Source of the DNA: an uncultured Clostridia bacterium
Lineage (GTDB): Bacteria; Bacillota; Clostridia; Oscillospirales; Ruminococcaceae
DNA length: 64,000 nt
Assembly (NCBI GenBank): GCA_947624675.1
Contig: CANQLI010000001.1
Coordinates: 124,001 to 188,000, forward strand
Direction of reading: 5' to 3'
The position numbers and the translations under genes were made by a program. Positions 1 to 9,087 of this stretch are shown piece after piece. How positions within the stretch are numbered: the first letter of the stretch is position 1; each line of letters opens with the position of its first letter. A model generated the notes under the pieces. It did no database searches and was not told the origin of the DNA. It saw only the letters and a program-made list of their open reading frames with translations.

Positions 1-84
1 TTTTATCAACAAATATTTACTCTTAAACCTGACTTTTAAATGTATTCTCTGTTTTACCTAAAAATACTTTACTTTCGTCTTGAT

Positions 85-606
85 TTAATGTGTTTTTCGG
101 CGACATTTTTTAGCCGTCCAAATCGTAAAAAGACATATCATTACCGCGAGAACACTTCCAGAGGTATCTATCAAAACATCTCTTAAACAGCCGTATCTTC
201 CCTCTACAAAAAGCTGATGTATCTCATCACTCACAGCATAAAGCGCACAAAACGATGCCGCAATAACTGCCTGTGCCATCCTTTGTTTCTTAAAAAGATA
301 CCGTAGATCCCTCAACGAAATGAAGCTCAGCACGCCAAGAATGAAATACTCAATAAAGTGTGCAGATTTTCGTATAACGAAATCAATGCTCTGTAAAAAC
401 CCAAAGCTTGATAACAGCTCACCCGATGACAGGTCAAGTCCGAATATCGTATTTAAAACATCTATTACAAAAAGCGTTTGTTCATCCGACTCGTAATCAG
501 GATATGATGAAAACAGAAATATAACAATCAACCACAGTGCCGTCAAGACCCAGATAACTATGTTCGCCGCAATATGCTTTTTATCTCTTTGACTTTGCAA
601 ACTCAA
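85..606 (-). CDS. VanZ-like integral membrane protein
   Basis: A 173-residue membrane protein of the VanZ-like family. Hydrophobic helices lie near residues 14-33, 85-98, 110-125 and 148-163. The family signatures are visible as RKSAHFIEY near residue 79 and DEIHQLF..R.G..RDVLID near 127-148. VanZ itself gives low-level teicoplanin resistance, but most relatives have no assigned role, so no resistance is inferred. The start is a TTG at 606 with GAGGAG only 4 nt upstream; a second TTG at 600 has better spacing and may be the real start. The gene overlaps the 3' end of cca by 26 nt, so the two are probably cotranscribed. Confidence 0.8.
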   Translation of the reverse strand: MSLQSQRDKKHIAANIVIWVLTALWLIVIFLFSSYPDYESDEQTLFVIDVLNTIFGLDLSSGELLSSFGFLQSIDFVIRKSAHFIEYFILGVLSFISLRDLRYLFKKQRMAQAVIAASFCALYAVSDEIHQLFVEGRYGCLRDVLIDTSGSVLAVMICLFTIWTAKKCRRKTH

Positions 607-1912
607 TTAACTCCTCATTCTTATTTTCCAACCTACCTTCTGAAATTGCTGTCGTCATTTCATCGAGTATTTGTCCTATTTCTTTTCCGAAAAAGCCAAG
701 CGATAGAAGATCGTTTCCGTCAATTTCAAGGTCCGATTGCTTTACCGCAAGCTGTGAACACAAAAACTTATCACCGCACTTTTTAAGCTCATAAAGAGAA
801 TTTAGCTTTTCCTCTCTCATATACTCGGATTGTGCCAATGTATCGGCGAATCTGACCTTAATATAGTCATTAAAAAAACCTTTGTCATAATCGTACTTTT
901 TTAACAGACGGCGCATTGTTTTTTCGCTCTTTTCAACTCTGTTATCGTGCTCCCCGATAAGAGAAAGAATGTAGCTGAGTTCCTTATTTGAAATTCTGAG
1001 AGATAAAAGAGCTCTTCTCGCAATTTTCACGCTTTCAATCGGGTGGGTTTTAAAATGTGTAACGCCTAAGCAGTCGGTACTCAGGACAGAAGGCTTTCCT
1101 ACATCGTGAAAAAGCATTGTAAGACGCAGAAACGGTTCAGGTTCGATATTAGACACGCTTTTCACCGTATGGGTATAAACATCGAACATATGGTGCGGAG
1201 TATTCTGATAAACATTAAACATCTGCCTTATCTCCGGAACAGCTACCGCTATTATCTCTTTGTATTTTAACAGTACCTTTTCAACATTCTTGCCGCACAG
1301 TATTCGTAAAAGCTCATCTCTTATTCTCTCGCGGGAAACATATCTTAAAAGCCATCTGTTCTTATATAAGCTTTCTTCCGTTTCTTTTTCTATATTAAAA
1401 CCGAGGCACGAACAAAACCTTAGCGCACGCATAATTCGCAGCGCATCCTCTTTAAAGCGTTCATCAGGCTTGCCTACTGCCCTTATGATTCTATTTTTTA
1501 TATCCTCAGTACCACTGAACGGATCAATAATTTTTTCACCATCACAACAGATTGAATTTATAGTAAAATCACGCCGTTTTAAATCTTCATCAATGCTTTT
1601 TACAAACCTTACATTTTCAGGTTTACGATGCAGAATATACGCATCCTCCTGCCTGAATGTTGTAATCTCAATATTGTTTCCATCAAGTAAGACAGTTACC
1701 GTTCCGTGACTTAGACCTATATCATAGGTTTTACAGTCTGAAAACACAGCCTTCACCTCATCGGGTAAAGCATTGGTCGCTATATCTATATCCTCCGGTG
1801 TAGTACCCAGAATCAGGTCCCTTACACATCCGCCTACGGCGTAGGCATAAAAGCCGCTGTTATTAAGTAACCTTATTGCTTTTTTTGCTGTGTTCGGTAG
1901 AACGATATCCAT
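581..1912 (-). CDS. cca: CCA tRNA nucleotidyltransferase with HD domain
   Basis: Adds or repairs the 3'-CCA end of tRNAs in the cytoplasm. The class II polymerase-beta head is seen at residues 27-45 as GGCVRDLILG followed by the metal-binding DIDIAT. A second conserved segment, RRDFTINSI, lies near residue 113, and the RNA-binding region follows. An HD phosphohydrolase motif (LFHDVGKPS) is near residue 267. The length of 443 residues is typical of HD-containing Firmicutes enzymes. ATG at 1912 follows GGTGAGAAA. The gene is divergent from lnt and overlaps the VanZ-like gene downstream. All four tRNA genes in this window already encode CCA, so a repair role is likely. Confidence 0.95.
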   Translation of the reverse strand: MDIVLPNTAKKAIRLLNNSGFYAYAVGGCVRDLILGTTPEDIDIATNALPDEVKAVFSDCKTYDIGLSHGTVTVLLDGNNIEITTFRQEDAYILHRKPENVRFVKSIDEDLKRRDFTINSICCDGEKIIDPFSGTEDIKNRIIRAVGKPDERFKEDALRIMRALRFCSCLGFNIEKETEESLYKNRWLLRYVSRERIRDELLRILCGKNVEKVLLKYKEIIAVAVPEIRQMFNVYQNTPHHMFDVYTHTVKSVSNIEPEPFLRLTMLFHDVGKPSVLSTDCLGVTHFKTHPIESVKIARRALLSLRISNKELSYILSLIGEHDNRVEKSEKTMRRLLKKYDYDKGFFNDYIKVRFADTLAQSEYMREEKLNSLYELKKCGDKFLCSQLAVKQSDLEIDGNDLLSLGFFGKEIGQILDEMTTAISEGRLENKNEELIEFAKSKR

Positions 1913-1962
1913 TTTCTCACCGCCGTGTGAATTTATTTTTTTACTCTGGCAAAACTATTTTT

Positions 1963-3462
1963 ATGAACGCTTTGCATTATTTTTCTGCCGTAATTTCAGC
2001 AGTTACTTTGTTTTTGATAACCTGTGTGATAAATTGTCCTGTATTGAGCTTTATATCTCTTGTACCGTTTTTATACTCGCTCAACAAGTCTTCAGGATTT
2101 TTTTGTTATATAAAAATGTCCTTGCTGTTTTTTTTTAGTTACTATTTTCTGTCCTTTTGCTTTCTTTTAAAGCTTTCATCTCTTTTAGATCTTCCTGATG
2201 TGGTCGGAGCTATAGTTTCATTTTTTGCAACAGCCGTAACCGCACTTCTAACTGCGACTATACATTTGCTTCCGACTGCGGTGATATACCGCTTTTCAAA
2301 ACGAAGGATATTTGATGGCGTATGCTACTCTGCGATGTTTACATTGGGCGAATTCTTTGTTTCGTCAGCCATTCCGGTAGGAGTTCCGATAACCTCTGTT
2401 TCACTGTCACTCGTTTCATTTACTCCGTTTATACAAAGCGCATCTGTTTTCGGATGTCTATTTCTTACATTTATAACAGTAGTGATAAATGCACTGTTTG
2501 TATCCATTTTATCTACACGCTTTATTAGTGCAAAATCGCTTCTTTCCGGATTGTTGATAGTCCTTATATTTTTTTGCAACACTCTCTTCGGTACAATAAG
2601 GATAAACACCTTCGATATGTCTGGTGAAACATTAAATGTCTCGGTTTTACAGACAGATAAATCAGGTCTTTCAAAGTGGGCAAATAACGGATTATCATCA
2701 TTAAGCAATTACAGTTCCTTTTTAAAAAGCATAAAAAATTCTGATATGATATTTTTACCCGAAACGGCAATAACCCGTTCGCTCGATGATATTTCACAAA
2801 CAGGTGAATTAAACGAGCTGGTAAACAGCACTGACGCTGAAATACTTAGCGGGATTTTTTACAGTGAAAACGGAAAAACCTACAATGCTTACTGCGCCTT
2901 TACAAAAGACAAAACAGCTGTTTATTTAAAAAATATACTGGTACCGTTCGGCGAATTTACATTTTTCGGAAACAAGCTTTTCGATGGCACTGACAGCCTT
3001 TCATCCGCAAAAAACATCTCAGCGCTTTATGCAAAAAATGCAACCGTAGCAACAGCAATCTGTATTGAAAGCATTTATCCGAAGATCATACGGCGACAGG
3101 TGGCACAGGGCGGAGAAATAATCGCTGTTGCGACAAACGACTCGTGGTTTGAAAATACACACCTGCAAAGGCTCCACCTAAGACACTCTGTCTTAAGAAG
3201 CGTTGAAAATTCCCGCTATCTTGTAAGATCTGCAAACTCTGGAATATCGGCTATAATATCGCCGCTTGGCAAAAAAATAGCAGAGCTTCCCGAGGGCGAA
3301 AGCGGAACAATAAATGCACAGATCGTTAAGCTTTCAAATAAAACGCCCTACACCGTCCTAGGAAATATATGGATAATAATAGTCGCAGCGCTGTTTTTAT
3401 ATATCGCCTTTATTGATTTCAAACAAACGAGCAGAATAAGGCTTTTTAAGCTCGACTTCTAA
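1963..3462 (+). CDS. lnt: Apolipoprotein N-acyltransferase
   Basis: A membrane enzyme that transfers a third acyl chain to the N-terminal cysteine of diacylated lipoproteins. Several transmembrane helices occupy residues 1 to about 200. A nitrilase-type (CN-hydrolase) domain follows. The expected Glu-Lys-Cys triad is visible: Glu267 in FLPETAI, Lys323 in YLKNILVPFGEF and Cys367 in AICIES, close to the E. coli spacing. NDSWFENT follows as in the family. I chose ATG 1963 (499 residues) because an in-frame start at 1876 lies inside the divergent cca gene and encodes no hydrophobic leader; no strong ribosome site is visible. The 3' end overlaps the opposing alpha-galactosidase by 66 nt. Lnt is classically Gram-negative, though clostridial homologues exist. 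Confidence 0.87.
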   Translation: MNALHYFSAVISAVTLFLITCVINCPVLSFISLVPFLYSLNKSSGFFCYIKMSLLFFFSYYFLSFCFLLKLSSLLDLPDVVGAIVSFFATAVTALLTATIHLLPTAVIYRFSKRRIFDGVCYSAMFTLGEFFVSSAIPVGVPITSVSLSLVSFTPFIQSASVFGCLFLTFITVVINALFVSILSTRFISAKSLLSGLLIVLIFFCNTLFGTIRINTFDMSGETLNVSVLQTDKSGLSKWANNGLSSLSNYSSFLKSIKNSDMIFLPETAITRSLDDISQTGELNELVNSTDAEILSGIFYSENGKTYNAYCAFTKDKTAVYLKNILVPFGEFTFFGNKLFDGTDSLSSAKNISALYAKNATVATAICIESIYPKIIRRQVAQGGEIIAVATNDSWFENTHLQRLHLRHSVLRSVENSRYLVRSANSGISAIISPLGKKIAELPEGESGTINAQIVKLSNKTPYTVLGNIWIIIVAALFLYIAFIDFKQTSRIRLFKLDF

Positions 3463-5520
3463 TGCGTTTCCCTTAAGCTCATAATTCCAATCGCAATACT
3501 GCGGATACAATTTTTTAACACTTTGTGCGTTAAAATCAAGAGGAAGCATTACCCTGTCATCCTGTCCTTCTCTTCTCCATACCGCAAGATATGCTTTATC
3601 TCCGCAATCAAGTCCAAGTGAAAGAAAATCATCTTTAAATGTAGAAAAGCCGAGACTCCAGAACGGAACGGAATTTTTAATATCCTGTCTTATTGATTTA
3701 TAAACTGAGATACCCTCTTTTACTAATGCTCTTAGCTCTGGTGAGATCTTTGCAAGATGACCCGACTGATGTATACGCAAAAGCATTGCGCTTACCATAT
3801 TAAATACGACCTCTTCTTTGTCTCCACTGTTCATCGGATAACTCCATACGGCTGCCTGCTCCGGTGTTACGGCGGAAGGGGAATTTGCCGCTATCGTACA
3901 GTTAAGCTTATAGTCTGCCTGATCAGATGTAGACTGAATAGAGCAGCGTGATAGCATCGCATAATCTATTCTCATTCCGCCTGATGAACAGTTTTCTATT
4001 ATAAGCTCCGGATACTTTTTAAAGGTTTTGTCAAGCCAAGAAATATATGCCCTCTGGTGACCTAAAAGTCCATCTCCGTAAGAATCGGCATACTTTTCTG
4101 TTCCTATTCCCGGCTCTATATTATAGTCGATCTTTAAATAACCTACTCCGTAATCTGTTATTAGTCTCTCGATAGTCTCATCAGCAAACTTTATGACTTC
4201 AGGGTTTCTGAAATCAAGCTGATATCTGCTTCTGTCGTAAACGCGTTTTCCGTGTCTTATAAAGAACCAGTCATCAGGCACCTTTTTTGCAATAGGACAG
4301 TTTATTCCCATAACCTCAAGCTCTATCCATATGCCCGGAATAAGCCCTTTTGACCTTATATAGTCGGTTACCTTTTTAAGTCCGTTAGGAAAACGCTGTC
4401 TTGATTCCTTCCACTCACCTACGCTGTCCCACCAATATCCGTCAGCATACCAACCCGCATCTATACAGAAATACTCACAGCCAACTTCAGCGGCTGCGTC
4501 TATCAAAGGATATTCCGCCTCTTCGGTAGGCCATGCCCAAAGGCAGTTCATATAGTCGTTAAAAATAACTCCGAGAAACTCATTATCGTCATTTTTTCGC
4601 CTTATTTGCCTTCGATATTTAGTAAGCTCTGCAAAAGCGTTGTCTATTTTTCCCATACACGAGCCGACCGCGCAAGGTACGCTTATGAAGCTTTCGCCGG
4701 GCTTAAGCTCTTTAGACCAGTGAGAATAAATCTCATTTGGTCCTGATGTATTAAGATAAAGATGTCCCTCGCTGTCGGCAATTTCCCAATGCCAAGAACC
4801 GTTATTTTCTATCTGAAAAAAAAGATTTGAGTCGGTTTCGTTATTTTTTATAACAGCCATAGGAAGAAATTCCTTTGTAGACCAGTTTCCGACATTTGAA
4901 ACCCTTATCGGCTTTGAAGAATGCTGTTCAAGCGCTTCCATACACTCATCAACACCAAGATCCGAAAGAGAATACTTTCTCCATTGCATTTCACGATACC
5001 AGGAGTTGTGAGGGATATAGACCTCCATCTTTTCGTCCTGAGACTTCTCTCCCTCCTTTTCTATTCCGGAAAGGTTAAAGGACGAAATATATTCTATTGT
5101 CTGAGACTCATTACCGTTATTTGTTATCTCGGTAACAAATCTCGCAACGCTGATACCGTCATAAAACTGAATGCTTGTAGCAGTTTCAATTCCGGTTTTT
5201 TCGTCACATAGATATATTTTTAAAACTCTGCCCTTTTCGTTTCTTGTATCGTCCATTCCACGATATTTCATTCTGTATCCGGGAGCAGTTACAATATACT
5301 TGTTTCCATGGCGTTCATAGGGACGGTCAAATCCGGCTGCATTAAGCTCTAAAAACTGAAAAGCTTTTTTGTGTTCGGGTTTTCCCAAAGTTTTTTCATC
5401 AAACTCAAGACAGGAAAAATGTAAAAGTAAAAGCTGCTGCTCATCAGTTATCTCAAATACAAGGTTAATGTTATTTTCCGTGATTTCAATTCTTTTCAAA
5501 CTAATCATCTCCATAATCAA
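3397..5520 (-). CDS. GH36-family alpha-galactosidase
   Basis: Hydrolyses terminal alpha-1,6-linked galactose from oligosaccharides such as melibiose and raffinose. It has no signal peptide, so it acts on imported sugars. An N-terminal beta-sandwich spans about residues 1-300 and a catalytic TIM barrel follows (FCIDAGWYADGYWWD near 350). The likely nucleophile is Asp465 in YLKIDYN. The likely acid/base is Asp533 in STSDQAD, preceded by the GH36 signature ENCSSGG. A C-terminal beta domain closes the 707 residues. The start is uncertain: ATG codons at 5520, 5514 and 5508 and a TTG at 5499 are in frame, and the only GGAG sits just before the TTG. Its last 66 nt overlap the end of lnt on the other strand. 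No sugar transporter is adjacent. Confidence 0.87.
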   Translation of the reverse strand: MIMEMISLKRIEITENNINLVFEITDEQQLLLLHFSCLEFDEKTLGKPEHKKAFQFLELNAAGFDRPYERHGNKYIVTAPGYRMKYRGMDDTRNEKGRVLKIYLCDEKTGIETATSIQFYDGISVARFVTEITNNGNESQTIEYISSFNLSGIEKEGEKSQDEKMEVYIPHNSWYREMQWRKYSLSDLGVDECMEALEQHSSKPIRVSNVGNWSTKEFLPMAVIKNNETDSNLFFQIENNGSWHWEIADSEGHLYLNTSGPNEIYSHWSKELKPGESFISVPCAVGSCMGKIDNAFAELTKYRRQIRRKNDDNEFLGVIFNDYMNCLWAWPTEEAEYPLIDAAAEVGCEYFCIDAGWYADGYWWDSVGEWKESRQRFPNGLKKVTDYIRSKGLIPGIWIELEVMGINCPIAKKVPDDWFFIRHGKRVYDRSRYQLDFRNPEVIKFADETIERLITDYGVGYLKIDYNIEPGIGTEKYADSYGDGLLGHQRAYISWLDKTFKKYPELIIENCSSGGMRIDYAMLSRCSIQSTSDQADYKLNCTIAANSPSAVTPEQAAVWSYPMNSGDKEEVVFNMVSAMLLRIHQSGHLAKISPELRALVKEGISVYKSIRQDIKNSVPFWSLGFSTFKDDFLSLGLDCGDKAYLAVWRREGQDDRVMLPLDFNAQSVKKLYPQYCDWNYELKGNALEVELKKPYSARLFEINKGDI

Positions 5521-5765
5521 ATAAATAAAAAATCAATAATTTCCAATTTTAATTTTATCACATCATATAGCTTTTTTCAATAATCAAAATGTATATTTTA
5601 TCTTCTGACGCAAAATATATCTGATGAAAAGAGTTTTTATTTACTGCATATAAGACTTTGCTTAAAGCTACAAGAAGTCTTATAGGGCATATGCTCTTGC
5701 AGTACATTAAACAAAACGAGGCTGTCGCTTCGTATGTAAAAGCTTTTCAGAAAGGTGATATTGAT

Positions 5766-6122
5766 ATGAAAAAACTATTGGCTATTATGCTTTCGTCCGT
5801 AGCTTGTATCCTTTTGCTTGCAGGCTGCAAAAACAACGATGGCAACAGTAAACAGGACAACGACTCCTCTTCAAGTACAACCTCAACTACAACTACAACA
5901 ACTACTACAACGACAACAAAGCAGGATGACTCAAGTGATACAGATTCCGACAGCGATTACAGAGGAGAATATAACAATGACGGAAACACAGATAAAGACG
6001 ATGTGAAAGACGATGAGGACGAGCTTTCATCTGATGCAGCAGACATAGGCGATGATATTGCGGACGGCGTAAAGGACGGAGTAGACGGTGCAAGAGATGC
6101 TGTCGACGATATCCTTGATTAA
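5766..6122 (+). CDS. Small Thr/Asp-rich lipoprotein
   Basis: A 118-residue predicted lipoprotein of unknown function. The signal peptide MKKLLAIMLSSVACILLLAG ends in a lipobox with Cys21. A low-complexity Ser/Thr run (about residues 36-55) follows, then a very acidic Asp-rich tail. It looks like a short cell-wall-spanning spacer. AAAGGTG lies 8 nt before ATG 5766, which settles the start over an in-frame ATG at 5658 that would bury the signal peptide. It is monocistronic and ends at a strong hairpin terminator shared with the convergent hydF. Poly-Thr linkers also occur in the large surface proteins at 10-18 kb. Confidence 0.7.
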   Translation: MKKLLAIMLSSVACILLLAGCKNNDGNSKQDNDSSSSTTSTTTTTTTTTTTKQDDSSDTDSDSDYRGEYNNDGNTDKDDVKDDEDELSSDAADIGDDIADGVKDGVDGARDAVDDILD

Positions 6123-6125
6123 ACA

Positions 6126-6165
6126 AAAAGCAGGCAGTTTATTTTAACTGTCTGCTTTTGTTATT
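6126..6165. terminator. Bidirectional hairpin terminator
   Basis: A 14-bp stem with one G-T pair (6126-6139 with 6146-6159) and a T-rich tail on the plus strand. It lies between the convergent lipoprotein gene and hydF. Confidence 0.8.
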
Positions 6166-6170
6166 TGGCT

Positions 6171-7364
6171 TTAGTAATTTATCTTGTCTAAAATCCCACT
6201 TAAAGCCGCGATGACCACTCCGTAGTTAGACATTTTTACACCCTGTGCCTTTGCCCTGTCAATTCGTGACATTACATATTTTCTGTTAAACATACACGCT
6301 CCGCACTGGATGACAAGATCGTAACCGCTTAAGTCATCGGGAAAGTCTGACCCGGAAACGAAGTCGATCTTAAGACTGTCTCCGAGCCTTTTTCTTAAAA
6401 GCCTCGGAAGCTTTTCTCTTCCTATATCCTCACTCAGCGGTGCATGAGTACAGCATTCTGCAATTAAAATTCTTGAGTTCTCATTGAGGCTGTCAATAGC
6501 CTTTGCGCCTTCGATATAGTAGCTTAGGTCCCCCTTGTATCCTGCGAAAAGCGTAGAAAAAGATGTCAGCATACTCTTTTCAGGCTTTTTTTCATAAACA
6601 GTTTTAAAGACCTGAGAATCAGTGATTATAAGCTTAGGCGGCTGTGAAGCAGCTAAAAGCGCATCGTCCAACTTATCTGTCGTACAGCAAGAAACTATAC
6701 ACTTTTTATCAAGCAGTTCCCTTAAGGTTTGTACCTGCGGAAGAATAAGCCTGCCCTTTGGCGCTTGAATATCCTGCGGCATAACGAGAAGCACCGTATC
6801 TCCTTCGCCGCAAAGAGAACCTGTAATACTTCCGCTGTTATAGTCCTCCGGCAAAAGTCTTACAAGAGTCTCTTTAAACTTATCTACACCCTCTTTTGTC
6901 CTTGAACTTAAAACTATCGGTGTTTTATTAAATATTTCCTTTATCCTTTGTACATAAGCGCCAATGTCTTCAATCTCGTCTGCTTTTGATACACAAAGCA
7001 TCACAGGAGTTTTTCTTTCATTAAAATACTTATACCACTTGGCCTCATATTTGAAATCGTTTCCGCTTATAAGGATAACGGCTATATCCGTTTTTTCCGC
7101 AGCAATTTTGGTTTTTTCTACTCTTATTTCCCCAAGCTCGCCTATGTCGTCAAAACCGGCAGTATCTATAAGAACACAAGCCCCCAGAGGAAGTATCTCC
7201 ATAGACTTATATACAGGGTCAGTGGTCGTTCCGGGGGTATCCGACACTATTGAGATTTCCTGTTTAGTAAAAGCATTTATAAGACTTGATTTTCCGCTGT
7301 TTCTCTTTCCAAAAAAGCCTATATGGATCCTGTTTGCTCTTGGTGTCTCATTGAGTTTAGCCAT
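6171..7364 (-). CDS. hydF: [FeFe]-hydrogenase maturation GTPase HydF
   Basis: Scaffold protein on which the 2Fe subcluster of the [FeFe]-hydrogenase H-cluster is assembled before delivery to HydA. The GTPase domain shows the P-loop GKRNSGKSS near residue 20, then SDTPGTTTDPV, DTAGF and CVSKAD. The C-terminal iron-sulfur region holds the HydF cysteine/histidine set, CCTHAP near residue 305 and CGACMF near 357. ATG 7364 has AAGGAGG 10 nt upstream; an in-frame TTG at 7370 is too close to it. The length of 397 residues is normal. It is the last gene of the regulator-hydG-hydF operon. Neither hydE nor the hydrogenase is in the window. Confidence 0.95.
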   Translation of the reverse strand: MAKLNETPRANRIHIGFFGKRNSGKSSLINAFTKQEISIVSDTPGTTTDPVYKSMEILPLGACVLIDTAGFDDIGELGEIRVEKTKIAAEKTDIAVILISGNDFKYEAKWYKYFNERKTPVMLCVSKADEIEDIGAYVQRIKEIFNKTPIVLSSRTKEGVDKFKETLVRLLPEDYNSGSITGSLCGEGDTVLLVMPQDIQAPKGRLILPQVQTLRELLDKKCIVSCCTTDKLDDALLAASQPPKLIITDSQVFKTVYEKKPEKSMLTSFSTLFAGYKGDLSYYIEGAKAIDSLNENSRILIAECCTHAPLSEDIGREKLPRLLRKRLGDSLKIDFVSGSDFPDDLSGYDLVIQCGACMFNRKYVMSRIDRAKAQGVKMSNYGVVIAALSGILDKINY

Positions 7365-7387
7365 AAGCAAAATGCCTCCTTAAGAAA

Positions 7388-8809
7388 TTAAAACCGAAAA
7401 TCGCGCTCTCCGTTTTGAATCTTTTCTATATTTTCAGTTGCTATACGCCTTGTTTTCTCATTAGGAATTTTTAAAAGCTGCTCTTTTATTAGTGCCTCGC
7501 CTGCTTTTTTTGTATCATCACTGGCGTAGTCCATAAGATACTCTTTGAGTGTCATAAGGGCATTAGGCTGACAGCAATTTGCTATCTGACCGCTCTTACA
7601 GAGTGACATAAACCTGTCTCCGGTTCTTCCCTCTCGGTAACAAGCGGTACAAAACGACGGAATATATCCCATCTTCAAAAGCCAGTTTACGACCTCGTCT
7701 AATGTTCGTCTGTCTGAAATGTCAAACTGTGCCGAGTTCTCCTCTTCAGGTTCTTCCTCAACATATCCTCCGACACTGGTCCTTGAGCCGCCGGAAATTT
7801 GTGAAATACCAAGCTTTAAAACTCTTTCTCTTGTCTTTTGGGATTCCCTTGTAGATATTATCATTCCGGTATACGGTACGGCAAGCCGTATAACAGCGAC
7901 TATTTTCTCAAATATCTCGTCTGAGATCGCATTCTCAAAGTCCTCTTTTTTTATGTCATCAGCCGGACATATTCTAGGTACGGATATTGTGTGAGGACCT
8001 ACTCCGTGAGCTGCCTCAAGGTGCTCTGCGTGCATCAAAAGACCTAAAAAATCATAACGGTATCTTTCAAGCCCGAACAAAACGCCTATACCAACATCGT
8101 CAATACCGCCCTCCATAGCTCTGTCCATTGCCTCGGTGTGATAAGCATAATTGTGCTTTGGTCCTGTCGGGTGAAGCTTTTCATAATCCTCCTTGTGGTA
8201 TGTTTCCTGAAACAGGATATATGTGCCTATACCAGCCTCTTTGAGCTTGCGATAATTTTCAACAGTAGTGGCGGCAATGTTTACATTCACGCGCCTTATC
8301 GCACCGTTTTTATGCTTGATACTGTAAATTGTCTTAATGCTTTCAAGAATATATTCTATCGGATTATTTACAGGGTCCTCTCCCGATTCTATCGCAAGTC
8401 TTTTGTGTCCCATATCCTGAAGAGCAATGACCTCAGCCTTTATCTCATCCTGTGTAAGTTTTTTTCTCGTTATAGTTTTGTTGCAGTGGTGATACGGACA
8501 ATATGTACATCCGTTTACACAGTAGTTTGAAAGATAAAGTGGCGCAAACATAACTATCCTGTCACCGTAAAGACGCTCCTTTACATAAATTGCGCTTTTT
8601 CTTATCTCTTCTTCTACCTCGGGAATATCACATTCAAGCAGTACCGCTGCCTCACGGTGAGTAAGCCCCTTGCAGTCCTTAGCTCTCTTTGCAAGCTCCA
8701 TACACATATCCTTGTCATCCTTATGCTGTTTGGCATATTCAATGGTGTCAAGTATTTCCTTGTGGTTTATAAATTCTTCAGCCTTAAGTGATCTCTTATC
8801 GTACTTCAT
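7388..8809 (-). CDS. hydG: [FeFe]-hydrogenase maturation radical-SAM tyrosine lyase HydG
   Basis: Cleaves tyrosine to give the CO and CN ligands of the H-cluster as an Fe-(CO)(CN)-cysteine synthon. The radical-SAM cluster motif is Cys97-x3-Cys101-x2-Cys104 in CVNGCTYC. The second, HydG-specific C-terminal cluster site is seen as CTAC with a third Cys about 22 residues later, before the conserved NCCQPNA. The length of 473 residues is typical. ATG 8809 has GGAGG 6 nt upstream. It lies 26 nt after the regulator and 23 nt before the hydF start, consistent with one transcript. Confidence 0.96.
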   Translation of the reverse strand: MKYDKRSLKAEEFINHKEILDTIEYAKQHKDDKDMCMELAKRAKDCKGLTHREAAVLLECDIPEVEEEIRKSAIYVKERLYGDRIVMFAPLYLSNYCVNGCTYCPYHHCNKTITRKKLTQDEIKAEVIALQDMGHKRLAIESGEDPVNNPIEYILESIKTIYSIKHKNGAIRRVNVNIAATTVENYRKLKEAGIGTYILFQETYHKEDYEKLHPTGPKHNYAYHTEAMDRAMEGGIDDVGIGVLFGLERYRYDFLGLLMHAEHLEAAHGVGPHTISVPRICPADDIKKEDFENAISDEIFEKIVAVIRLAVPYTGMIISTRESQKTRERVLKLGISQISGGSRTSVGGYVEEEPEEENSAQFDISDRRTLDEVVNWLLKMGYIPSFCTACYREGRTGDRFMSLCKSGQIANCCQPNALMTLKEYLMDYASDDTKKAGEALIKEQLLKIPNEKTRRIATENIEKIQNGERDFRF

Positions 8810-8835
8810 AATTTTCCTCCTTGGTTTTATTATGT

Positions 8836-9081
8836 TCAGTGCTTTGAATATACTGTTTTTGCACTTACTCCTTTTATCATTCCGAGCTTTCCTGACAGAG
8901 CTCCGATAATATCCGCATCCGCATCAACAGCAATACTTATGATGCTTATATTCTTATGCTTATACGGAACTCCCATCCGTGCAATTATATACTGAGAATA
9001 CTCATGCAAAATCTTGTTTATTGAATCAGCCTGTGAAGGATCCTCAACTATTAGAGCAATCACAGCAACTCTTGTCTCCAA
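8836..9081 (-). CDS. TM1266-family iron-only hydrogenase system regulator
   Basis: A small ACT/ferredoxin-fold protein of the TM1266 (iron-only hydrogenase system putative regulator) family, which is commonly linked to hydEFG. The family ending IIGALSGKLG..KGVSAKT is clear. I place the start at TTG 9081, giving 81 residues beginning METRVAVIALIVED. GGAGG at 9090-9094 is 8 nt from this TTG but only 2 nt from an ATG at 9087, and family members as I recall them start at this point. It is the first gene after the hyd leader. Its ligand and mechanism are not known to me. Confidence 0.85.
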   Translation of the reverse strand: METRVAVIALIVEDPSQADSINKILHEYSQYIIARMGVPYKHKNISIISIAVDADADIIGALSGKLGMIKGVSAKTVYSKH

Positions 9082-9087
9082 ATACAT

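Noticed and set aside
85-606. Glycopeptide resistance by the VanZ-like protein
   Set aside because: VanZ-like domains are widespread and no other van gene is present.
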